43,115 nucleotides of DNA, taken from Pseudomonas sp. B6002 (GTDB lineage Bacteria; Pseudomonadota; Gammaproteobacteria; Pseudomonadales; Pseudomonadaceae). The stretch is from contig NZ_JACAOY010000001.1 in NCBI RefSeq assembly GCF_013385985.1, forward strand, positions 1 through 43,115, written 5' to 3'. The notes below the pieces were generated by a model. It made no database searches. It saw only the letters and a list, made by a program, of their open reading frames with translations, and was not told the origin of the DNA. Made by a program: the position numbers and the translations under genes. Positions 7,714-16,110 of the stretch are shown piece by piece (the stretch's first letter is position 1; the number at the start of each line of letters is the position of its first letter).

Positions 7714-9097
7714 AGGGGAAGGGGGTGGTTTGGAGGAAGGCGCTCAGGGCCAGCACGTCCACTGAGCCGGAGCGGTCCTGGTCCAGGTGCGCCACGTGGC
7801 GGCGTACCGCCTCATGGACCTGCCGCACGCCCTGCCCCAGTTGCAGCGGGCCACGCAGGTCGACGGCCTGCGCAGCGACGATCAGCTCGATGCTCGCCAA
7901 CCACAGCACCCGCTCGGTCAAACGGCGGGTCTTGTCGACCACCGCCAGCGCTTGCCCGGCGTAATCTTCCACGCGATCGGCCACTGGCACACTCACCGCC
8001 GGCAACGGGTTGGCCAAGTGCCCGATTTCGGCGACCAGCGCCGAGCTGGTGCGTTGCAAAGCCGCCATCCCGACATGCCCTGGCTGGGTGATCAGAAACC
8101 GTGGCAAGTCGCTGGACGCAGGCGATAACAGCTTGGCGATGCGTTCAGCACTGCACACTGCCACCCGACTCAAGGCTAACCCCAAGCCTTCGGCCGCCAG
8201 CGCCAGATGGGTACTGTCAAAGTTCGCCGTGGCCAGTACCAACGCCTCTTCACTGATCAACGCCGGGTTATCCGCACCGCTGCGCAGTTCCAACTCGACC
8301 AGATCATACAGCTGTTGCAACGCCTGCTGCGCGGCGCCCTGTACCACCGTGGCACAGCGAAAGCTCAACGGGTCCTGCAAGCGGCGTGGGCCATCGGCCA
8401 ACTCACCGCCCGCCAGCAGCTGTAGCAGCGCCGCCGATTGTTCGGCCTGCCCCGGCGCCGCTCGCAAGCGCGACGCCCACGGTTGGAACGGGCTGAGATT
8501 GGCCCGATAGCCTTCGCACGAAAGCGCCAGCGCCGCCAACAACGCATCCAGCACCTGCTGCGCTTCGGCCACCAGCAAGGCGCCCAGGCCGACACTCGCG
8601 GCATTCGCCGACACCAGCGCCAGGCCGTCCTTGCCGGTCAACGGCACCGACAACGCCAGGCTCAGGTGGGCCAGGGGCGCCAGGTCACTCTCGCCCAACG
8701 AGCCGAGCAACGGCACCGCGGGCTCGACCCCGGCATTGAGCAGCGCCAGCAACGCATCCGCTGCCCCAGGTGAAATGCCTGAACGGCCCTGGGCCAACCC
8801 CGCCAAACGCGCGGCTGTGATCGCGCGCACTTCCTGCCGGTTGGCCAGGCGCCCCACGCCCACCGCCCGACCCAGGGGAATATTCGCCTGCACAGGTGCC
8901 ACCGGCGTATCCACCGCCGCGCCGAGGCCGGTGGTCACGCCATAAATCGGCGTGCCTTCGGCGGCCAGTTTCAGCAGCAGTGCGTGGCCTTCCTCGATGC
9001 GCTGACGCGCTCCAGCGCTGAAGTCGGCCGGTGCATCCTGCCGGGCAATCGTCAATAAATCCGCGAGCGCCAGGCCTTGGGGATCCAGCTCAATCAT
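7709..9097 (-). CDS. Histidine/phenylalanine ammonia-lyase homologue lacking the MIO triad
   Basis: A 462-residue member of the aromatic amino acid lyase fold; canonical HAL is about 510. Family landmarks are clear: YGVTTGLG with the catalytic-type Tyr52, SLSPFQ-like and QDPLSFRC (242-249), GADNPALI, ATANFDSTH and VEDYAGQA (377-384). At the site where HAL has GSVGASGDLAPLAH, this protein has GSLGESDLAPLAH (132-144). The Ala-Ser-Gly that cyclises to the MIO electrophile is absent and one residue is missing. The position of the HAL Asn after GLALL is Ser, and Tyr in DPYSLR is Leu. A normal MIO ammonia-lyase reaction is therefore doubtful. Ergothionases, which eliminate trimethylamine, are known MIO-less relatives. 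The start overlaps the upstream OCD-like stop (ATGA), so the two are translationally coupled. Confidence 0.85.
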   Translation of the reverse strand: MIELDPQGLALADLLTIARQDAPADFSAGARQRIEEGHALLLKLAAEGTPIYGVTTGLGAAVDTPVAPVQANIPLGRAVGVGRLANRQEVRAITAARLAGLAQGRSGISPGAADALLALLNAGVEPAVPLLGSLGESDLAPLAHLSLALSVPLTGKDGLALVSANAASVGLGALLVAEAQQVLDALLAALALSCEGYRANLSPFQPWASRLRAAPGQAEQSAALLQLLAGGELADGPRRLQDPLSFRCATVVQGAAQQALQQLYDLVELELRSGADNPALISEEALVLATANFDSTHLALAAEGLGLALSRVAVCSAERIAKLLSPASSDLPRFLITQPGHVGMAALQRTSSALVAEIGHLANPLPAVSVPVADRVEDYAGQALAVVDKTRRLTERVLWLASIELIVAAQAVDLRGPLQLGQGVRQVHEAVRRHVAHLDQDRSGSVDVLALSAFLQTTPFPL

Positions 9098-10098
9098 GCC
9101 CAGCGCAACCGCTGGCCAATCCCCAGGCGCTTGGCTTTTTCCAGCAGGGCGTGGCCCAGGGCGATATCGCTGAGGCTCAGCCCGCGGTGCCAGAACAGGA
9201 TGGTTTCTTCAGGGTTTTCACGGCCATTTTTCAAGCCGGCAACGATCTGCCCCAGCTCGGCATGCAGGGTGTCGGCACTGAGTTTCCCCGCGTCGACATG
9301 CGCACGCAGCGAACCGAAAAGGCCGCCTTTGCACTGGCCCCAATCATCGACCACCAACTTGCTCATGATGTCGGTGAGCGACAGTTCCACTGCGCTCATG
9401 GTGCCGTAAGGCACGACAAACGCGCCGGGCTTGATCCAGTCGGTGCGCAGCAAGGGCTCGGGCTGATCCAGGCGCGAGGCCTCGACCACGATGTCGGCGC
9501 CGCGCACGGTGCTTTCCCAATCCTCGGTGACGATCACCGGTTTGCACAAGTCCTGGCGCAGGCGCTCGGCGAAGGCTTCGCGGCTTTCGCTGCGGCGCGA
9601 ATGCACGCGGATTTCCTCGAAGTCGAACAGGTGATCCAGCAAGCGCACGTTCCAGTACGCGGTGCCCCGGGCGCCGATATGCGCCAGCACTTTGCTGTCG
9701 GGTCGGGCCAGGTATTTGGCACCGATGGCGGTGACCGCACCGGTGCGCATATCGGTGATGGCCGAGGCGTCGAGGATCGCCTTGGGAATGCCGGTGGCCG
9801 GGTCCAGCAGGTTGAGGATCGCCAGTTCCGAGGGCAGGCCCTTGCGGTAGTTGTCGACGAAATCCCCCACCACCTTAACGCCCGCGTAGCCGATGTCGCC
9901 GCCCAGCACACCACGCAGCACGTTGAAGTGGCCGTTGATCTCGCCGCCGGGAATCAGGTGGGTGCGCGGCTCGATCACCGCCTCGCCCCGGCCCTGGATC
10001 GCCAGGCTGGCTTCGATGGCGGTGAGGATTTCGTCGTTGGAGAGGCCCAGTTCATCGATGTCGAGGCCGTTGAGAAAGTCGATGTAGATCGGTTGCAT
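9094..10098 (-). CDS. Ornithine cyclodeaminase / mu-crystallin family protein
   Basis: A 334-residue NAD-dependent enzyme of the OCD/mu-crystallin family. Substrate-side residues EPRTH (Arg45), GVKVVGD (Lys75) and ITDMRTG (Arg118) are in the usual places, and the Rossmann motif reads HIGARGTAYWN (140-150). Family members make proline from ornithine or act as ketimine reductases or amino-acid dehydrogenases, and the real substrate cannot be read from sequence. The start at 10098 is chosen because the upstream frame is REP DNA. The stop overlaps the lyase start, so the two proteins probably act in one pathway. It lies 138 bases after the sulfonate-type binding protein, with a REP between. Confidence 0.87.
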   Translation of the reverse strand: MQPIYIDFLNGLDIDELGLSNDEILTAIEASLAIQGRGEAVIEPRTHLIPGGEINGHFNVLRGVLGGDIGYAGVKVVGDFVDNYRKGLPSELAILNLLDPATGIPKAILDASAITDMRTGAVTAIGAKYLARPDSKVLAHIGARGTAYWNVRLLDHLFDFEEIRVHSRRSESREAFAERLRQDLCKPVIVTEDWESTVRGADIVVEASRLDQPEPLLRTDWIKPGAFVVPYGTMSAVELSLTDIMSKLVVDDWGQCKGGLFGSLRAHVDAGKLSADTLHAELGQIVAGLKNGRENPEETILFWHRGLSLSDIALGHALLEKAKRLGIGQRLRWA

Positions 10099-10140
10099 GG
10101 TCTGCTCACTGATAAAAGAAAACTTCACGCCAACCCCTTC

Positions 10141-10223
10141 TGTAGGAGCCCGGCTTGCCGGCGATGGCGATTTTACGGACGCCATCGCCGCGGTGCGACG
10201 ATTCGACAAGCCGGGCTCCTACA
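10141..10223. repeat. REP pair, TGTAGGAGCCCGG variant
   Basis: Inverted outer arms (TGTAGGAGCCCGGCTTG / CAAGCCGGGCTCCTACA) with an asymmetric right half containing CGGTGCGACGATTCGA. It separates the binding-protein gene from the OCD-like gene and could modulate transcript stability between them. Confidence 0.85.
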
Positions 10224-10236
10224 GGGTTTAGGGAGA

Positions 10237-11163
10237 TCAAGGGGCGTGGAACACGATTTGCTGCACATCGACCTTTTTCGGGATCAGGCCGTTGGCAAAG
10301 AACAGGTCGGCGGTGCGTTGCTGGTTAGCGACGTCGACGGCTTGCAGCGGACGGATCGGCGCCGGCGAGCGGTGTTCGAAGTAGCTGCGCACCACGGCCG
10401 GTGGCAGGCCCAGGGTCTTGGCCATCAGGGCGATGCTGTCGTCGGGCTGGTCCAGGGACAGGCGCTGCGCCTTGGCCAGGGTCTGGATGATGGTGGCAAC
10501 CACCTGCGGGTGCTGTTGTGCAAACGGATGGTTGACCACAAAGAAACTGCCGGCCGGGTTGAGGCCCTGGCCATCGCCCAGCACACGGGCGGAACCGTCG
10601 ACCACGGCGGCCGAGTAGTAAGGGTCCCACACCACCCACGCGTCGACCTTGCCCTGCTCGAACGCGGCGCGCCCATCGGACGGTGACAGGTACACCACGT
10701 TCACGTCTTTCCATTGCAAACCGGCGCGCAGAAGGCTTTTCAAGAACAGGTTGTGGGCACTGGAACCCTTGAGCAGCGCCACGCGCTTGCCCTTGAGTTC
10801 GGCCACGCTCTGGATCGTGCTGGACTTGGGCACCAGCACCGCTTCGGTCTTGCCTTCATTGGGCTCGACGGCGAAGTACTGCAGGTCAATGCCAGCCGCC
10901 TGAGCGAAGATCGGCGGGATGTCGCCGATATTGCCGATGTCCAGGCTGCCGCCGTTCAACGCCTCGATCAGCGGCGGGCCACCGAGAAATTCGATCCACT
11001 GTACCTGGGTGCCGGGCAGCGCGGCTTCAAAGAGCTTGTGCTCACGGGCCAGCACCATGCTCACCGAGCTTTTCTGGTAGCCGATGCGCAAGGTGGCCGG
11101 GTCGGCCGCCAGCACGTGGCCAGCGACCAGCGATAGAACGGCAGCAGCGAGGAATTTAAGCAT
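10237..11163 (-). CDS. Sulfonate/taurine-type ABC substrate-binding protein (SsuA-like)
   Basis: A periplasmic binding protein of 308 residues with a clear signal peptide (MLKFLAAAVLSLVAGHVLA). The SsuA/TauA/NMT1-type core follows: LRIGYQKSSVSMVLAR, FLGGPPLIEALNGGSLDIG, VALLKGSSAHNLF and VWDPYYSAAV. Relatives bind aliphatic sulfonates, taurine or nitrate-like anions for ABC import. Its ATG overlaps the stop of the betaine-type binding protein (TGATG), so the two are coupled. No permease or ATPase gene is present nearby. The ligand is unknown. Confidence 0.88.
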   Translation of the reverse strand: MLKFLAAAVLSLVAGHVLAADPATLRIGYQKSSVSMVLAREHKLFEAALPGTQVQWIEFLGGPPLIEALNGGSLDIGNIGDIPPIFAQAAGIDLQYFAVEPNEGKTEAVLVPKSSTIQSVAELKGKRVALLKGSSAHNLFLKSLLRAGLQWKDVNVVYLSPSDGRAAFEQGKVDAWVVWDPYYSAAVVDGSARVLGDGQGLNPAGSFFVVNHPFAQQHPQVVATIIQTLAKAQRLSLDQPDDSIALMAKTLGLPPAVVRSYFEHRSPAPIRPLQAVDVANQQRTADLFFANGLIPKKVDVQQIVFHAP

Positions 11164-12176
11164 CAGAGCGCCCCCTTGACCTTGGCCGCGACGTCCGCCG
11201 GCACCCACTGTTGCCAGACTTGCGGTTGCTCCTTGAGGAACGTCAACGCCACTTGGCGCGGTTGCTCACGCTTCTCGCTCATCTGTGCGAGGGTGCCGTT
11301 GAGCAGGTCGATCGGCAGGTCGACTTTCTCGAAGAACGTCACCAACTGCGGGTACTGCGCCTTGAACGGCGCCGACACGCCAATCGCCAAATGCGCGGGC
11401 AACGAACGGGTGCCGATGGGGTGCGGATTGTGGGCGTCGGCCAGGGTTTTCCAGGCCTCGGCGTTGAACGGCGGCTCTTCCAGCTTGATCAGCTTGAAGC
11501 GGCCGAGCAGCGGCGTCGGCGACCAGTAGTAGAACAACACCGGCTTGCCGCGACGGATCGACGACGCCACCTCGGCGTCCAGCGCCGCGCCGGAACCGGT
11601 GCGGAAGTTGACGAAGGTGTCGGTCAGGCCATACGCCTTGAGCTTCTGGCTGTTGACGATCTCCGAGGTCCAGCCGGTGGGGCTGTTGAGGAAGCGCCCT
11701 TTGCTGGGGTCTTCGGGGTCACGGAACACGTCTTTGTAGCGCGCCAGGTCGGCCACCGATTTCAGCTCGGGCGCCAGCGGTTTGATACCCCGTTCGGCAT
11801 CGCCCTTGATCACGTACTCGGGCACCCACCAGCCTTCGGTGGCGCCTTTGACCGTGTCGCCCAGGCCGAACACCTTGCCTTCACTTTCGGCCTTGACCCA
11901 CGCCGGACTGCGCCCGGCCCACTCTTCGCCGATCACCTGAATGTCGTCCTTGGCCAGGGCGGCTTCCAGGCTCACGGTGCTGCCGGGCAAGGTGTCGGTG
12001 GGCAGGCCGTAGCCTTTCTCGACGATCACGCGCAGCACTTCGGTGATGAGGCTGCCGCTTTCCCAGGTGATGTCACCGAAGTGGATCGGCTTGACCGCGT
12101 CGGCGGCGGGCGCGTGTTGGGCCACAAGGGCCAGTGCCAGTAGTGAGCCACCGAGCAGATGTTTGATCTTTTTCAT
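11163..12176 (-). CDS. Glycine betaine/proline-type ABC substrate-binding protein (ProX/OpuAC-like)
   Basis: A periplasmic binding protein of 337 residues. The signal peptide MKKIKHLLGGSLLALALVA ends near HAPAADA. The OpuAC fold shows several aromatic candidates for a quaternary-ammonium cage: DITWESG, EEWAGRSPAW, GWWVPEYV and FYYWSPTPLL. GAGG lies at a good distance before the ATG. The gene follows the TonB receptor after 135 bases with a REP pair, and is coupled to the SsuA-like gene. Known relatives bind betaines, carnitine or ergothioneine. The exact ligand is not predictable, and no permease is encoded nearby. Confidence 0.87.
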   Translation of the reverse strand: MKKIKHLLGGSLLALALVAQHAPAADAVKPIHFGDITWESGSLITEVLRVIVEKGYGLPTDTLPGSTVSLEAALAKDDIQVIGEEWAGRSPAWVKAESEGKVFGLGDTVKGATEGWWVPEYVIKGDAERGIKPLAPELKSVADLARYKDVFRDPEDPSKGRFLNSPTGWTSEIVNSQKLKAYGLTDTFVNFRTGSGAALDAEVASSIRRGKPVLFYYWSPTPLLGRFKLIKLEEPPFNAEAWKTLADAHNPHPIGTRSLPAHLAIGVSAPFKAQYPQLVTFFEKVDLPIDLLNGTLAQMSEKREQPRQVALTFLKEQPQVWQQWVPADVAAKVKGAL

Positions 12177-12224
12177 GCAGAACCTCGTGGTGATTCGGAT
12201 GAGTAATACGGTGCATTGGATGAC

Positions 12225-12292
12225 GCCATCGCCGGCAAGCCGGCTCCTACAGATCAACTCAATCCTGTAGGAGCCGGCTTGCCGGCGATGGC
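12225..12292. repeat. REP pair, tail-to-tail orientation
   Basis: Arms in the opposite order to the other pairs: GCCATCGCCGGCAAGCCGG (12225 on) first, then the complement (12266-12292), with a 14-base centre. It lies between the TonB receptor gene and the downstream binding-protein gene. Confidence 0.88.
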
Positions 12293-12311
12293 CTCGACTC
12301 GATCTCAACCC

Positions 12312-14948
12312 TTAAAAGTCATAACTGAGCCGCGTGTAGTAAAACGCCCCCTCCGGCGCGGTCGGCGACAGGTAGCTGTATTGCTGACCGGGCGTCTGGC
12401 GCAGGCGGGTGTTGAAGTCGTCGGGTTTGCTGTCGAACAGGTTGTTCACGCCCACCGAGACGCGCAGTTGCTTGGTGAACGCGTAGTTCACGTCCAGGTC
12501 GGTGGTCCATTGCGCGCTGAAGGTCTGGTCGTATTGGGCATTGGCTTCGGCAGCCGCGTATTTGCGGTATTTGCCGTAGCGGGTTTCGTTGAGGGCAATG
12601 GTCCACTGGTTGATCTTGTGCACCGCGCCGAACACCAGCTTGTCCTCGGGGTAGCCATGCTCGATAAAGCCACGGGCTTCGCGGGTCAGCACTTCGAAGC
12701 CGTTGGGGTTTTCGTGGACCTTCTCGATGGTGGTGCGGGCCTTGGTGTAGCCGGCCGACAGGTTCAGGTCACCGAACTGCGCAAGGTCAATGTTGTACTT
12801 GCCGACGATGTCGACACCCCGGGTGCGGGTGTCGGCGGCGTTGGTCATGAACTGCGCCCAGGAGTACTGGCCGTAGCCGGCATTGTTGAGGATCTGCTCG
12901 GCCAAGGGCCCGGAAATACCGCCGCTGAACAACAGCCGGTCGCGGATCGAGATCTGGTAGGCATCGACGGTCAGGGATGCGTGTTCGGTCGGTCGCAGCA
13001 CCAGGCCCAACGAGTAGTTGGTGGATTTTTCTGGCTTGAGCGCCTGGGCGCCGAGGGCACGGGCGGCCGGGTTGTCGGCCGGCAGCATGCGGGTCAGCAC
13101 CGGGTTGCCGTTGACGTCCAGGTTGGTGGTGGTGGTCCACGACGTGCCGATCTGCCCCAGGCTCGGCGCGTGGTACGCGTTGTTGACCGTCGCGCGCACG
13201 CCCACTTGCGGGGTGAAGTCATAGCGCGCCGACAGCTTGCCCGTGGTGGCCGAGCCGAAATCCGAGTAGTGCTCGGTGCGCCCGGCCACGCCCACTTGCA
13301 GCTTGTCGGTGACCTGGTTTTCCAGGCCGAAATACACCCCGCCCACGTCGCGCTTGAAGGTGCCGGCGTCATCCGGCGTCAGGCCCGAAGCCTGCACCGC
13401 GCCCACTTGCACGTTGTCGATACCGCCATAGGAGTAGGAATCGTAGTCACCCGCCTCCAGGCGATATTGCTCATGCCGGTAGGCCACGCCGGCCGAGACG
13501 GTCAGCGGGTGGCTGGACCAGTTCACGTCCAGGTCCTTGGCGTAGTCGAGGGTGATGTTGGTCTGGTCGTTGATCAGGGTGGCGACGTTGAATTTGGTCG
13601 GGCTGTTGGCACCGTAGCTGGGGTTGACGGTGTTGAAGGCCAGTTCATCGTGCTCGTCGCGACCATAAGTGGCGCTCAGGTCGAAGCGACCGATGCTGTC
13701 ATCCTCATAACGGGTGCCCACGGTGATGGCGCCGTCTTCATAGCGATAGCGGTATTTGGGGATCGTGCCGTTGGGGTAGATCGCCGCCACGTTATTCGGG
13801 CTGCTGGCCAGCAACGGCGGCGTGTTGTTCACCGACGTGTCCTGGCCAAAGGTGGCGAAGCTGTAGAGGCGCCATTGATCGTTCAGGCCGATCTCGGCGT
13901 TGGCCGCCAGGTTGTATTTGTCACGCCCGGCACCGCCCCAGCGCGGGTCTTGCACCTGGCCGTCGGCCACGTACTTGTCGCCGATATCGTCGGGTTTGTT
14001 GTTCAGGGTGTTGAAGCTCAGGGTCAGGAAGCCATCGCCCGGCAGGCCGATGCCGTACCAGCCGTCGGTGGTCTTGCTGAAGCCGTCGCCCTGGGCGTAC
14101 TTGCCCAGTTGCGTGTTGATGCCGCCGCCGCTGTCGCGCTCCTTGAGCACGATGTTGACCACGCCGGCCACTGCGTCGGAGCCGTACTGCGCCGAGGCGC
14201 CATCACGCAGCACTTCGACGTGGTCGATGGCGCTGATGGGGATCATGTCCAGGTCCACCGGCTGGGCACCAATGAACGGCACGCCACCGGAAATATTCAC
14301 CACCGCCGAGGTGTGCCGGCGCTTGCCGTTGATCAGCACCAGGGTCTGGTCCGGTGACAGGCCGCGCAGTGACGCGCCCTTGGGGTCCTGGCCACGGGTG
14401 GCGCTGTTGTTCTGCGGAAAGTTGAACGAGGGCAGCAACTGGAACAGCGCCTGGTTAAGGCTGGTGGCGCCGGTCTGCTTGAGTTCTTCGGCGTTGATCA
14501 CGTCCACCGGGGCGCTGCTGGTCAGAGCCGTGGCGTCACTGCGACGGGTGCCGATGGCGACCACGCGGTCCAGGGTCGGCGCCTGCGCGGCGCTGGTCTG
14601 GGCCTTGACGCTGCTGGTGGCGTTTTTGCTCGCGCCTTCCTTGATGATAAAGGCACCTTCCGGGCTGACCTGCACTTGCAGGCCGGTGCCCTTGAGTGCG
14701 GCGTCGACGGCCTGGTGGGCCGACAGCGAACCGTCCACGCTGGCCGAGGAATACTGGCCCAGTTGCGGCGTGAAGGAGATCACCTGGCCGCTCTGACGGC
14801 TGATGTTCAGCAGCACTTCATCCAACGGGCCAGGGGCGATGTGATAGACCTGACGCGCCTCTTCGGCACTGGCGGCAAATGACAAAAACAGGCTGGCCAA
14901 CGGCACCAGGGCAAAGGTTCGAAGCGGCACACGGTTGAACTGACTCAC
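12312..14948 (-). CDS. TonB-dependent outer-membrane receptor with STN signalling domain
   Basis: An 878-residue FecA-like transducer. It has a signal peptide ending at SFAASAEEA and a Secretin/TonB short N-terminal (STN) signalling domain at about 35-105 (YHIAPGPLDEVLLNISRQSG). A TonB-box-like stretch DRVVAIGTR is followed by the plug (SLRGLSPDQTLVLINGKRR; VEVLRDGASAQYGSDAVAG) and a beta-barrel ending in SYDF. The start is GTG at 14948, after GGGGAG; the longer open frame upstream lacks coding sense. STN domains signal to FecR-type regulators, and fecR/fecI-like genes lie directly upstream. The plug is of the general type rather than a clear siderophore type, so the ligand may not be an iron chelate. 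Confidence 0.9.
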   Translation of the reverse strand: MSQFNRVPLRTFALVPLASLFLSFAASAEEARQVYHIAPGPLDEVLLNISRQSGQVISFTPQLGQYSSASVDGSLSAHQAVDAALKGTGLQVQVSPEGAFIIKEGASKNATSSVKAQTSAAQAPTLDRVVAIGTRRSDATALTSSAPVDVINAEELKQTGATSLNQALFQLLPSFNFPQNNSATRGQDPKGASLRGLSPDQTLVLINGKRRHTSAVVNISGGVPFIGAQPVDLDMIPISAIDHVEVLRDGASAQYGSDAVAGVVNIVLKERDSGGGINTQLGKYAQGDGFSKTTDGWYGIGLPGDGFLTLSFNTLNNKPDDIGDKYVADGQVQDPRWGGAGRDKYNLAANAEIGLNDQWRLYSFATFGQDTSVNNTPPLLASSPNNVAAIYPNGTIPKYRYRYEDGAITVGTRYEDDSIGRFDLSATYGRDEHDELAFNTVNPSYGANSPTKFNVATLINDQTNITLDYAKDLDVNWSSHPLTVSAGVAYRHEQYRLEAGDYDSYSYGGIDNVQVGAVQASGLTPDDAGTFKRDVGGVYFGLENQVTDKLQVGVAGRTEHYSDFGSATTGKLSARYDFTPQVGVRATVNNAYHAPSLGQIGTSWTTTTNLDVNGNPVLTRMLPADNPAARALGAQALKPEKSTNYSLGLVLRPTEHASLTVDAYQISIRDRLLFSGGISGPLAEQILNNAGYGQYSWAQFMTNAADTRTRGVDIVGKYNIDLAQFGDLNLSAGYTKARTTIEKVHENPNGFEVLTREARGFIEHGYPEDKLVFGAVHKINQWTIALNETRYGKYRKYAAAEANAQYDQTFSAQWTTDLDVNYAFTKQLRVSVGVNNLFDSKPDDFNTRLRQTPGQQYSYLSPTAPEGAFYYTRLSYDF

Positions 14949-15027
14949 TTTGGCTCCCCCCAAGGAAACTCGAGAACGCTGCTCCCCGCAGCGCTTACGG
15001 GAGTGATGTGGGACAGCCGGGGGAAAA

Positions 15028-15058
15028 CTTGCAGATCGTTTGGTTATGTCCTTAGAAC
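15028..15058 (-). promoter_or_regulatory. Shared upstream element 1 (TonB receptor), candidate ECF promoter
   Basis: Read on the minus strand this is GTTCTAAG, five bases, then AACCAAACGATCTGCAAG. The same arrangement occurs upstream of the desaturase gene (18506-18536), with 25 of 31 positions identical and no gaps. It lies about 80 bases before the receptor start. Similarity is seen directly; a role as promoter of the neighbouring ECF sigma factor is inference. Confidence 0.55.
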
Positions 15059-15080
15059 CCCCACCGAACAACCGCCGCTC

Positions 15081-15167
15081 TGTAGGAGCTGGCTTGCCAG
15101 CGATGCAGGCGCCTCGGTCTTTGTTTAGGACCGGGTTGATGCCATCGCCGGCAAGCCGGCTCCTACA
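15081..15167. repeat. REP pair, mixed arms
   Basis: Left arm TGTAGGAGCTGGCTTGCCAG, right arm GCCGGCAAGCCGGCTCCTACA. The arms differ by compensating changes within each inner stem. It lies between the fecR-like stop and the receptor promoter. Confidence 0.88.
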
Positions 15168-15171
15168 GAGG

Positions 15172-16110
15172 TCAGGCCGCACTGACGGTCACCCACAGGC
15201 CGGTACGGCGCGTGATGTGGATCGGCAAGGTGCGCGCCAGGGTGTCGAGGATTTGCTGGGGGTTGTCGAGGCGGTACAGGCCGCTTACGCGCAGGCCGGC
15301 GACAGCGGGGTCCAGGCGCAGCACGCCGTTGTGATACGGGCGCAACGCCTCGATCACCTCGGCCAGCGGGCGGTCGCGTACCTGCAGGAAACCATCGACC
15401 CACGCGGTAGCGGCAGAAGAACTGGCCTCAACAGGGCCAAAGCCCGTGGGGTCGTAGTGCACTTCATGGCCGGCCGCCAGTTGCAGGCGCTCGCCGTCCT
15501 GGCGGTCGATCTGCACCGCGCCGCTGAGCGCGACGACCTGGCCCTGCCCTTCCCGCTCACGCACCAAAAAGCGATTGCCATAGGCGTGCAGGCGCGCGTG
15601 GTCAGTCTGGATCAGAAACGGTCGATTGCGGTCGCTGGCAACCTTGGCGAGTAACTCGCCTTCGCGCAGGCGCACCAGGCGCCGTTGCGAATCAAACCGG
15701 ATATCCGCCGCGCTTTGCGCGTTCAACAGTAATTCGCTGCCATCGGCCAGGGTGACGGTGCGGCGCTCGCCGGTGCCGGTGCGGACATCGGCGGTCAGCT
15801 CCGACAAGCCCATGGGCTTGGCCAGCAGCGCTGCGCCGATAGCCACGCCTGCGCCGGCCAACGCGATCTGCAACACCTGGCGCCGACTGGAAGGCGCGTC
15901 CAACGCCTGCTGCAACACTTTGCCGCTCACCCCCTGGGCCTGGGGAATCTGGAACACGCCCAGGCGCGTCTCCAGTTGCTGGCACAGCGCTTCGTGGCGC
16001 GGGTCACTGGCGCGCCACTGGTGATAACGCTGCCAATCCGCCGCCGTGGCCTGACCCGAACGCAACAGCACGTACCAGTGCGTGGCACTGTCGATCAGTT
16101 CGTCGTTCAT
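15172..16110 (-). CDS. FecR-family anti-sigma/sigma regulator
   Basis: A 312-residue inner-membrane regulator. The N-terminal cytosolic part (about 1-72, ATHWYVLLRSGQATAADWQRY) is the sigma-interacting DUF4880-type region. One membrane segment follows at about 78-97 (IALAGAGVAIGAALLAKPMG), then a periplasmic FecR domain with RTGTGERRTVTLADGSELLL and VVALSGAVQI. FecR proteins relay the STN signal of a loaded TonB receptor to the cognate ECF sigma factor. The start overlaps the stop of the sigma gene (ATGA). The receptor gene follows after 223 bases. Confidence 0.92.
   Translation of the reverse strand: MNDELIDSATHWYVLLRSGQATAADWQRYHQWRASDPRHEALCQQLETRLGVFQIPQAQGVSGKVLQQALDAPSSRRQVLQIALAGAGVAIGAALLAKPMGLSELTADVRTGTGERRTVTLADGSELLLNAQSAADIRFDSQRRLVRLREGELLAKVASDRNRPFLIQTDHARLHAYGNRFLVREREGQGQVVALSGAVQIDRQDGERLQLAAGHEVHYDPTGFGPVEASSSAATAWVDGFLQVRDRPLAEVIEALRPYHNGVLRLDPAVAGLRVSGLYRLDNPQQILDTLARTLPIHITRRTGLWVTVSAA

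Noticed and set aside
12216-14357. A 713-codon plus-strand open frame antisense to the TonB receptor
   Set aside because: Long antisense frames are common in GC-rich DNA; the minus-strand product has an unmistakable receptor sequence, and the antisense product has low-complexity Gly/Val/Arg content.
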